Shown piece after piece: positions 1-5,500 of a stretch of 8,785 nucleotides of DNA (positions are counted from its first letter, which is position 1; each line of letters starts with the position of its first letter). The notes beneath the pieces are model-generated. The model saw only the letters and a list, made by a program, of their open reading frames with translations, had not been told where the DNA came from and did no database searches. This DNA is from Arcobacter sp. UBA7394 (GTDB taxonomy: Bacteria > Campylobacterota > Campylobacteria > Campylobacterales > Arcobacteraceae): positions 2,467-11,251 of the forward strand of contig DKNG01000077.1 in NCBI GenBank assembly GCA_002470185.1, in the 5' to 3' direction. A program made the translations under genes and the position numbers.

Positions 1-306
1 CCTTTTTCTTTCTCAGAGCAAGTAAGAGGTAATTTCTCATTAGGTACATTGATGATGGATAGAGGGTTTGATTCTATTCCTTCTTCAAAAATACCATCTG
101 CTTCAAGAGATGATGAGTATTTTGAAGGTGCTTACAATACTAGAACACATGGTTCTTTAATATCAGGAAAAGTATCAGGAATTCAAATAGAATTTCCTTA
201 TAATTGTAGAGATTCAAAAGAGTCTAGAGTTAAAACTGCTAAGGCTTTAGTATCTTCTATTATTGAATATATGCTGATTCATTTTGGGATTGATTTAAAA
301 AACTAG
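1..306 (+). CDS. 3' end of an N-formylglutamate amidohydrolase-like hydrolase (partial)
   Basis: The reading frame is open from base 1 to the TAG at 304-306, giving 101 C-terminal residues; the gene starts upstream of the window, so the internal ATGs at 49 and 52 are not taken as starts. What can be seen is SLGTLMMDRGF, then FEGAYNTRTHGS, then GIQIEFPYNCRD followed by an amphipathic helix. This order (a YNTRxHGS loop, a GIQIE strand, an R/D pair, a final helix) resembles the C-terminal half of the N-formylglutamate amidohydrolase family, zinc hydrolases that release formate or similar groups from acylated glutamate. The zinc ligands would lie upstream, so the family call rests on recall of the C-terminal pattern only and the substrate is unknown. 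It converges on a gamma-glutamyltransferase gene 30 bp away, which fits a glutamate-derivative theme without proving a link. Confidence 0.6.
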   Translation, partial: PFSFSEQVRGNFSLGTLMMDRGFDSIPSSKIPSASRDDEYFEGAYNTRTHGSLISGKVSGIQIEFPYNCRDSKESRVKTAKALVSSIIEYMLIHFGIDLKN

Positions 307-320
307 TATAAAATATATTC

Positions 321-352
321 TATTAAAGTAGATGAATTAATCTACTTTAATA
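321..352. terminator. Perfect 13-bp hairpin between convergent genes
   Basis: Arms at 321-333 and 340-352 are exact reverse complements (tattaaagtagat on the left) around a 6-nt loop. The right arm encodes the last residues (IKVD region) of the minus-strand gamma-glutamyltransferase, and its TAA stop (337-339) lies in the loop. Leaving the stem in the minus direction the sequence is moderately T-rich and includes TTTT; in the plus direction there is no T-run. It therefore looks like an intrinsic terminator mainly for the minus-strand gene, possibly also helping to stop the plus-strand gene that ends at 306. The stem is AT-rich, so its strength is uncertain. Confidence 0.6.
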
Positions 353-1857
353 ACTGCTGCTCCTCGTCTTGAGTCACAACCACCATTTAGATTACCATCT
401 ACTGCTTGAACTCCTCCAAAAAATACATTTAGAGAATCAAAATATTGTAAATCATAATGCTTTTTAAGTTCTTCTCGTATTACCTCATCACAAGGTGGCT
501 CCATACATACACTTCCTTTTTCAAAGTGTATTCTAGGACTATTAATACTATCATCTAAATTCATACCATAATCAAGGTTATTCACAATAGTTTGAGTAAT
601 AGCAGAACGTATTCTATTACTTCCTGCACTTCCTAGTATTAATTCTGGATTTCCATCTTTTAATACAGCAGTAGGTGCCATCATAGATGGTAATCTAATA
701 CCATGGGGCCAAGAGAACCAACCATGAGGGTTTAAGTCCTCTTCTCCCATCATATTATTTAACATTATTCCAGAACTAGGAATTACATGACCTGAGCCCT
801 CTCCATTTGTTGTAGTTACTGATACTGCATTACCCTCTTCATCTATTACTGATAGATGTGTTGTATTACCCCATAGATTAAGTCTTGAGTGCATAGTAGT
901 ACAGTAGTTTTTGATTAGTCTATCATTTTGTAATATATCTTTTAGTTTAGGGTCATGCATAAATTCATCTACATGTTCCTTTCTAAAATCACTAGTAGTA
1001 TTAAAAGCTTCAATCATTCCTTTTACATATTCATAAGATCTATAATCTTTTAAATCATACTTCTCTAATATCTTTAAAGTAAAAGCAATTAGTATTCCTC
1101 CTCCACTTGGTGGTGGGTTTGTTACTATCTCATATCCCTTATAGTTAAAATCAATAGGTTCTCTTTTAATACACTTATAGTTCTTCAAATCTTCTTTTAA
1201 TATAAGTCCATCATTGTCTTTCATAATCTTTTCTATTTCATCAGCTACTACACCTTCATAGAATACTTTACTTCCCTCTTTTGCAAAAGCTTCTAGAAAA
1301 TCAGCATAAGCAGGATTCTTAAAAAGATGTGTTTCATCTATTAGTGTTTTATCATCTATACCATATACATCCATACTAGACTTAGTAGAAGTAAAGATAG
1401 GCTCTAACAGTTTTACAAAACTAGCTTGCATCCCTGATAGATATACACCCTCTCTTGCATATTTAACTGCTGGTTTTATTATCTCACTTAAAGGTAATGT
1501 TCCTTTATCTTTATGTACTTGATATATACCCTCTACTAATCCAGGAATAGCAACAGACCCAGCTCCTATATGAAACTCTTGTACTGCTGCTCCAAAATCT
1601 ACATATATTGGATAAAACTCTGGCTCTTCTACTCTTTTTTTAGGAACCTCAACAAAAAAATCATAAAGTTCTGGTTTCTTACCCTTTTCTAGGCCTAATA
1701 AGAAGCCTCCACCACCAAGAGATGTAAATAAGGGTTCACATATAGGAGCTGCTAACATAACAGCTAGAGCCGCATCATATGCATTTCCCCCTATCTTTAA
1801 TATATCTGCTCCTGCTTGTGCTGAATTTGTATCCCCAGCTGCAACTACACCTTTCAT
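337..1857 (-). CDS. ggt: Gamma-glutamyltransferase family protein, no signal peptide
   Basis: This is an Ntn-hydrolase of the gamma-glutamyltranspeptidase family, which cleaves itself and then transfers or hydrolyses gamma-glutamyl groups. Family landmarks are GGNAYDAA (residues 23-30), SLGGGGF (46-52), PPPSGGG (248-254), the cleavage and nucleophile site NTTH with Thr332 as predicted nucleophile, SGIMLNN (362-368), GSAGSNRI (409-416) and a C-terminal DSRRGAA. The 506 residues begin directly at the mature-enzyme core, with none of the export signal found on periplasmic GGTs such as the 580-residue E. coli enzyme, so a cytoplasmic location is inferred. Some pocket residues differ from E. coli: Met369 and Glu372 fall where Gln430 and Asp433 are expected, and Ser413 replaces the second Gly of the GG pair. 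The start ATG overlaps the stop of the upstream ligase gene (ATGA) and is preceded by AGGAA at 1865-1869. Family membership is firm; the substrate is not, and acylase-like relatives share this fold. Confidence 0.92.
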   Translation of the reverse strand: MKGVVAAGDTNSAQAGADILKIGGNAYDAALAVMLAAPICEPLFTSLGGGGFLLGLEKGKKPELYDFFVEVPKKRVEEPEFYPIYVDFGAAVQEFHIGAGSVAIPGLVEGIYQVHKDKGTLPLSEIIKPAVKYAREGVYLSGMQASFVKLLEPIFTSTKSSMDVYGIDDKTLIDETHLFKNPAYADFLEAFAKEGSKVFYEGVVADEIEKIMKDNDGLILKEDLKNYKCIKREPIDFNYKGYEIVTNPPPSGGGILIAFTLKILEKYDLKDYRSYEYVKGMIEAFNTTSDFRKEHVDEFMHDPKLKDILQNDRLIKNYCTTMHSRLNLWGNTTHLSVIDEEGNAVSVTTTNGEGSGHVIPSSGIMLNNMMGEEDLNPHGWFSWPHGIRLPSMMAPTAVLKDGNPELILGSAGSNRIRSAITQTIVNNLDYGMNLDDSINSPRIHFEKGSVCMEPPCDEVIREELKKHYDLQYFDSLNVFFGGVQAVDGNLNGGCDSRRGAAVIKVD

Positions 1858-1869
1858 TTAATAATTCCT
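1854..1869 (-). promoter_or_regulatory. ATGA stop/start overlap with ribosome binding site
   Basis: Read on the minus strand, AGGAA (1869-1865) lies 7 nt before ATG (1857-1855), and the TGA stop of the ligase gene (1856-1854) overlaps that ATG. This is a classical arrangement for translational coupling, so the ligase and the gamma-glutamyltransferase are probably made together from one transcript. It also supports this ATG as the true start of the transferase. Confidence 0.75.
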
Positions 1870-2930
1870 ACCTTTTCCACTTCATTTAAATCTTTTGTTT
1901 TTTCATATATCTCTATCATATCTTGTGCAATTGAATTCTTTGATACTATACTTAGTGCCTTTTGTTTAAACTCTTGAGTTATTAACTCTTCTTTATCTAA
2001 CTCTTCTATTAGCTTATATATGGCATCTCTTATATTTACTTTCTTTGAATCCACAATAAAATCAGCATCCATTGAATACCTAGAGGCTTTCCACATATTT
2101 TGTTTTAGTACTTGCATAGGTTCATATGATACTTCTTGTACCTGTGATAGTTTACATATACCCTTACATAGTCCTATTATTACTTCTAGTCTATCAAAGT
2201 CATGTATAGCATCACATACTCTAAACTCTATAGTTTTAAAGTTAGGTTGAATTCTCACATCCCACCATATATCTTTTTCACTACTTATTACTTCACTATT
2301 GTATAAAATGTCATATACAGACTTCATATGTTCATAAGATTCAAAGTACTCAGGTATAGATGCTTTTGGTAATCTATCAAAGATTTTAGTTCTATATGAG
2401 TGTATACCTGTATCTATACCATTAGAATATACAGAAGAAGCAGATAATGCTACAAGCATTGGTAAATAACACAATGAGAAGTTAAAAGCTTTTAAAGCCT
2501 TATCAAATGTTTTAAAGCCTACATGCACATGTAAGCCACATATAGAGAAATCATCTAATAAGATTTTATGCTCATTTGAAAGTTCATGGTATCTTTCATT
2601 TGTTGATAGTTCTATATTGTTTTGTTTTAAAGCACTAGCTCCACTTGATTGTAGAATTAAGTTCTTTTTCTTAGCTAAGGTATTAAGCTCATGAGTAATT
2701 TCTTTGAAGTATTCTATTAACTCACTTAGTTTATTAAAAACAGGAGTATTAATTTCTAACATGGATTGTAAGAATTCAGAAGTAATATTGTTTTTATATT
2801 TAGCAGATAGATTTGACTTAAAATAATCATACTCATTTGCATAACTTAAGTCATCTGCATTTAAAATCCGCAGTTCTAATTCTGCACCTAAAGTAAATAT
2901 ATAACCGTTTGTAAATTTATCAAATATCAA
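1854..2930 (-). CDS. YbdK-type carboxylate-amine ligase (glutamate-cysteine ligase family 2)
   Basis: This is an ATP-dependent ligase of the GCS2/YbdK family, which joins the gamma-carboxylate of glutamate to an amine such as cysteine; it is expected in the cytoplasm. Diagnostic segments in order are GAELELR (residues 15-21, acidic metal-binding strand), CGLHVHVG (131-138), LSASSVYSNGIDTGIHSYR (162-180), and WWDVRIQPNFKTIEFRVCDA (222-241). All match the family pattern, and 358 residues is close to the usual length of about 370. The start is TTG at 2930-2928: there is no in-frame ATG upstream, and the first internal Met (57) would remove the essential GAELE strand. The ribosome site before it is poor. 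It overlaps the gamma-glutamyltransferase gene by 4 bp, so one enzyme may build and the other break or transfer a gamma-glutamyl bond. True cysteine specificity cannot be read from the sequence; YbdK itself has only weak glutamate-cysteine ligase activity. Confidence 0.9.
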   Translation of the reverse strand: MIFDKFTNGYIFTLGAELELRILNADDLSYANEYDYFKSNLSAKYKNNITSEFLQSMLEINTPVFNKLSELIEYFKEITHELNTLAKKKNLILQSSGASALKQNNIELSTNERYHELSNEHKILLDDFSICGLHVHVGFKTFDKALKAFNFSLCYLPMLVALSASSVYSNGIDTGIHSYRTKIFDRLPKASIPEYFESYEHMKSVYDILYNSEVISSEKDIWWDVRIQPNFKTIEFRVCDAIHDFDRLEVIIGLCKGICKLSQVQEVSYEPMQVLKQNMWKASRYSMDADFIVDSKKVNIRDAIYKLIEELDKEELITQEFKQKALSIVSKNSIAQDMIEIYEKTKDLNEVEKVGIIK

Positions 2931-2984
2931 GCTGCACCAACTTTTTATAATAAGATTTATTGTACTATCAATACTAGCATAAAA

Positions 2985-2990
2985 ATTATA
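2985..2990 (-). promoter_or_regulatory. Candidate -10 box for the ligase-transferase operon
   Basis: The minus strand reads TATAAT here, an exact -10 consensus, 54 bp before the TTG start of the ligase gene. There is no convincing -35 box at 17 bp (TTAAGC at 3013-3008), but this element is often degenerate in Campylobacterota. The 75-bp gap between the divergent ligase and Kunitz genes (2931-3005) must hold promoters for both. For the plus-strand gene only weak candidates are visible, such as TACTAT at 2963-2968. Confidence 0.35.
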
Positions 2991-2993
2991 AAA

Positions 2994-2997
2994 AAGG
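2994..2997 (+). promoter_or_regulatory. Ribosome binding site of the Kunitz-domain gene
   Basis: AAGG preceded by an A-run lies 8 nt before the ATG at 3006, a normal spacing. It fixes that ATG as the start and argues that this short reading frame is a translated gene. Confidence 0.6.
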
Positions 2998-3005
2998 TTA
3001 TTACC

Positions 3006-3251
3006 ATGCTTAAAAACGTAATTTTGACTATATTTACAGCACTTTTTTTTATTAGCTGTAGTTCAAATGAATTAAAAGAGCCTAATCCTAAATGCATTGA
3101 AAAACCAAAAACTGGAATGTGTAAAGCTATGTTTATAAAATACTATTTTAACAATGATAGTAATAAATGTGAAGAGTTTATTTGGGGTGGATGTGGTGGA
3201 AATGTTCCCTTTAAAAGTTTAAAGGAATGTAAACAAACTTGTGAAGAGTAA
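3006..3251 (+). CDS. Predicted lipoprotein with a single Kunitz/BPTI protease-inhibitor domain
   Basis: The 81 residues comprise a signal sequence with a lipobox-like FISC ending at Cys18, a short polar linker, and a Kunitz domain at residues 30-79. Six cysteines fall at 30, 39, 55, 63, 75 and 79; their spacing (9, 16, 8, 12, 4) matches bovine pancreatic trypsin inhibitor (9, 16, 8, 13, 4) apart from one missing residue before the fifth cysteine. TGMCKA carries Lys40 at the P1 position after the second cysteine, which in this family predicts inhibition of trypsin-like serine proteases, and the conserved YYF and WGGCGGN segments are present. If lipidated it would sit in the outer membrane or on the cell surface; the Phe at -3 of the lipobox is unusual, so plain secretion is possible. 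Disulphides would form in the periplasm. It is a single-gene unit, divergent from the ligase operon. Base composition resembles its neighbours, so any transfer is not recent. The target protease is unknown. Confidence 0.9.
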   Translation: MLKNVILTIFTALFFISCSSNELKEPNPKCIEKPKTGMCKAMFIKYYFNNDSNKCEEFIWGGCGGNVPFKSLKECKQTCEE

Positions 3252-3276
3252 ACTCGCAGTTATTCTGCAAGTTTAC
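3248..3276. terminator. 12-bp hairpin shared by two convergent genes
   Basis: Arms 3248-3259 and 3265-3276 pair around a 5-nt loop. They match at 11 of 12 positions; the odd pair (3255/3269) is C-A in a plus-strand transcript but a U-G wobble in a minus-strand transcript, so the full stem forms only in the latter. The left arm overlaps the stop codon of the Kunitz gene, the loop holds the TAA stop of the 164-residue gene, and the right arm encodes that gene's last residues. No T-run follows on either side, so it may act as a transcript-end stabiliser or weak bidirectional terminator rather than a textbook intrinsic one. Confidence 0.5.
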
Positions 3277-3754
3277 CTAAGATATATCTTTCTAAATCTC
3301 TTTTAGAAACTTCTTCTTTTAATGATTGAGCAAAAATAGTCTCCACTTTTGAAGAGTACTCATCATAAGGGAAATATGGAAAATGTAATTTCCATGATCT
3401 TTTGATTAGCTCTAAACTAATCTTATCTCTCATTTTTGATCTAAAAAAGTTAAACCCTACGAATATAGCAGCAGTTATAAACATTGCACCTAATATTGAA
3501 ATATGTGAGTCTATATTTGCTAATGGTTTATGAGTCAATAAAGATATTGGAATTACAATAGCTAAAACAATAGCAATATAAACTATATATGCTCTACTAA
3601 GTCTTAACCTAAATCCTAACTTTGCAGGATCTACATGCATTCCTTCTTTATACTGTCTATTAGCTAAAAGTAAGTCTCTTAATAATATTGGTTGTTTTGA
3701 AATAATATAAATATACTCTAAAATTCTATCTTGGAATGTTTTCTCATTAGACAT
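3260..3754 (-). CDS. Uncharacterised membrane protein with two predicted helices
   Basis: I do not recognise a family for this 164-residue protein. It has an N-terminal amphipathic, mainly helical part with basic residues (1-53), two hydrophobic segments at about 54-73 (AYIVYIAIVLAIVIPISLL) and 85-104 separated by a short polar turn, and a charged C-terminal tail (105-164) including the aromatic run WKLHFPYFPYDEY at 121-133. The positive residues beside both helices (RLR before the first, RSKMRDK after the second) place both ends in the cytoplasm, so it would be an inner-membrane hairpin protein with no enzymatic motif visible. AGGAT at 3765-3761 is well spaced from the ATG. It follows the histidine kinase gene by 75 bp in the same direction without an obvious terminator between, so it could be a trailing operon member, or it may have its own promoter. 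Confidence 0.75.
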   Translation of the reverse strand: MSNEKTFQDRILEYIYIISKQPILLRDLLLANRQYKEGMHVDPAKLGFRLRLSRAYIVYIAIVLAIVIPISLLTHKPLANIDSHISILGAMFITAAIFVGFNFFRSKMRDKISLELIKRSWKLHFPYFPYDEYSSKVETIFAQSLKEEVSKRDLERYILGKLAE

Positions 3755-3782
3755 TTAATTATCCTATAAATTAATTGCACAT

Positions 3783-3788
3783 ATTTTA
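3783..3788 (-). promoter_or_regulatory. Candidate -10 box for the membrane-protein gene
   Basis: The minus strand reads TAAAAT 28 bp before the ATG of the 164-residue gene, within a 75-bp AT-rich gap that also contains TTAACA 20 bp further upstream (3814-3809). The spacing is long for a classical promoter. AT-rich gaps produce such matches by chance, so this is tentative; the rest of the gap shows only a small imperfect palindrome around TTAATTAA. Confidence 0.25.
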
Positions 3789-3829
3789 TCTAATTTAAGA
3801 TAATAATGTGTTAATTAAACATGCAAAGT

Positions 3830-5500
3830 TTATTTCTTCGCAACTTTTATTGTGAACAATGCCCCGTTATCTACATTTGACACATTTATAAATCCACTCA
3901 TATTTCTCTCAATAATATTCTTTGACATATATAATCCAATACCCGTACCTTGGGTTTTATGTCTTGTTGTAAAATATGGTTCAAATATTTTATTTATAAT
4001 TTCTTCATTTACTCCACCTGCATTATCTTTGATTTTTACAATGGCAAAGTTTTCACCCTCTTTAATCTCTATGTTTACATTTGGGTTTTCTATTTTTCTC
4101 TCTAATAATATATCTTTTGCATTAGAAAGTACATTTAATATCACTTGTGAGTATTCATTTTTGTATCCAATTATATCTGTATCTTCAAGGACATTAAACT
4201 CTACATTAATACCATGGTATTTTAAAGAAGATTCCAGAATATGATAAGCTTCTCTACAAGCTTTTTCAATTGAGAAACACTCTTTTTCACCCTGAGGTTT
4301 AAAGAAATTTTGAAAATCAGATATAGTCTGAGACATATATGATGTTAGTTTATTAGCTTCTTTTATTTTTGTATCTAAATACTCTTTTGTAAACTTATCA
4401 AAATCATAAGTTACTTTCATATTCATATGAATTGCCGATATTTGCGTTAGTGGTTGTCTCCATTGATGGGCAATATTTCCAATCATTTCACCCATTGAAG
4501 CAAGTTTTGATTGTTGGATTAGTATTTGTTCTTGCTCAACTCTTTGTGTAATCTCTTTTTGGATTTTATCTTCAAGATTATCAATCATATCATTCATCAT
4601 AACTTTTAATTCATTTAGGGATTCATTATTACTATGTTTTGTAACTCTTGTTCCTAGATTTCCACTTTTAATATTTGCTAAAACCTTTGTGGCATCTTTC
4701 ATTACAATTTCATCTTTTTGAATATTCTTTTGAATATTTGCCACATTTGAATTTATTTTTGATGCCATTTGATGAAATTCATCTTTTGAATGAATTTCTA
4801 TTTTTTTAACACTAGTTTTTTTACCATTTAAATATGAGAAGAAGTCATTTAGCCCATTTTGTACAGTATGAATTGAGTTAATAATATTACGAGCCACTAA
4901 CCAACCAATTAGTGTAGAAGCTACAAAAATTATAAATACTGAAAGTATAATAGATAATTTTAACTCTTTGGCTTCATCAACTGCACCAGAATAGGCAATA
5001 GTGGAGTTATTCAGAAACTCACTTTGTTTTTTCAATAAAGTATTTAGTAATTGATGAAACTGTTTTCTACTTGAAGTAGTAACATTAATATAAGCACCCT
5101 CTTCAAACTCTTCATCTAAGTACTGTTTTGTTTGATAGATAAATGTTTTATAGTTATTCCACATTTGCATTATTTCAGAATTATCTTTTGCTACTGTTTT
5201 AAACTCTTTATTTAAAGATATTAATAATAAATCTAAATCTTTTTGGATATCTTTTCTAATAGAACTATTTGGAGCCATTACTAAAGATTGAGTTATTTCT
5301 CTAAGTCTATAAAGTGGTGTAATAATCTTATCTTGTAGGGATAAAACCTCTTGAGATTTACTATGTACTACTTTTAGTGTATCTTTATTATGTTCACTAA
5401 TATTTATTGATTTATATGCAAGTAGTGCTATTGATGTACAAAGAATTAGGAATAATACCCCTAATTTAAAAGTTATATTTATTTTATTTAATAATTTCAT
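3830..5500 (-). CDS. Membrane sensor histidine kinase of the torA-linked two-component system
   Basis: This kinase should phosphorylate the response regulator encoded two genes upstream. Numbered from the ATG at 5500 (556 residues) it has TM1 about 11-29, a helix-rich periplasmic region about 30-180 resembling a four-helix sensor, TM2 about 181-202, a HAMP segment (203-258), and a second HAMP-like stretch (about 273-313, GNLGTRV). Then follow a coiled coil, the phospho-acceptor H-box GNIAHQWRQPL with His345, the N-box NVLSNAKD (456, 460), the G1 box DNAGGV (492-497), the F-box FEPYFTT (506-512) and the G2 box GTGIGLYMS (518-526). All catalytic elements are intact. It lacks the receiver and Hpt domains of E. 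coli TorS, so it is a simple kinase rather than a phosphorelay hybrid. A TTG two codons upstream (5506) is an alternative start, but the ATG has the better spaced purine-rich stretch. It overlaps the binding-protein gene by 17 bp, so the two are probably translated together and may act as a sensor pair. Confidence 0.92.
   Translation of the reverse strand: MKLLNKINITFKLGVLFLILCTSIALLAYKSINISEHNKDTLKVVHSKSQEVLSLQDKIITPLYRLREITQSLVMAPNSSIRKDIQKDLDLLLISLNKEFKTVAKDNSEIMQMWNNYKTFIYQTKQYLDEEFEEGAYINVTTSSRKQFHQLLNTLLKKQSEFLNNSTIAYSGAVDEAKELKLSIILSVFIIFVASTLIGWLVARNIINSIHTVQNGLNDFFSYLNGKKTSVKKIEIHSKDEFHQMASKINSNVANIQKNIQKDEIVMKDATKVLANIKSGNLGTRVTKHSNNESLNELKVMMNDMIDNLEDKIQKEITQRVEQEQILIQQSKLASMGEMIGNIAHQWRQPLTQISAIHMNMKVTYDFDKFTKEYLDTKIKEANKLTSYMSQTISDFQNFFKPQGEKECFSIEKACREAYHILESSLKYHGINVEFNVLEDTDIIGYKNEYSQVILNVLSNAKDILLERKIENPNVNIEIKEGENFAIVKIKDNAGGVNEEIINKIFEPYFTTRHKTQGTGIGLYMSKNIIERNMSGFINVSNVDNGALFTIKVAKK

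Noticed and set aside
49..306. Free-standing 85-residue gene starting at an ATG
   Set aside because: The same frame is open to base 1 and the upstream residues continue the domain, so it is the 3' end of a larger gene.
2020..2250. Plus-strand 76-residue reading frame
   Set aside because: Entirely opposite the conserved ligase gene, with low-complexity content and no ribosome site or known motif.
3808..3824. Palindrome around TTAATTAA as a terminator for the kinase gene
   Set aside because: The arms are short, bulged and purely AT-rich with no T-run; too weak to stop transcription, and such matches are common by chance here.
3852..4244. Plus-strand 130-residue reading frame
   Set aside because: It lies opposite the catalytic domain of the histidine kinase, whose motifs are all intact; it is a by-product of AT-rich coding sequence.
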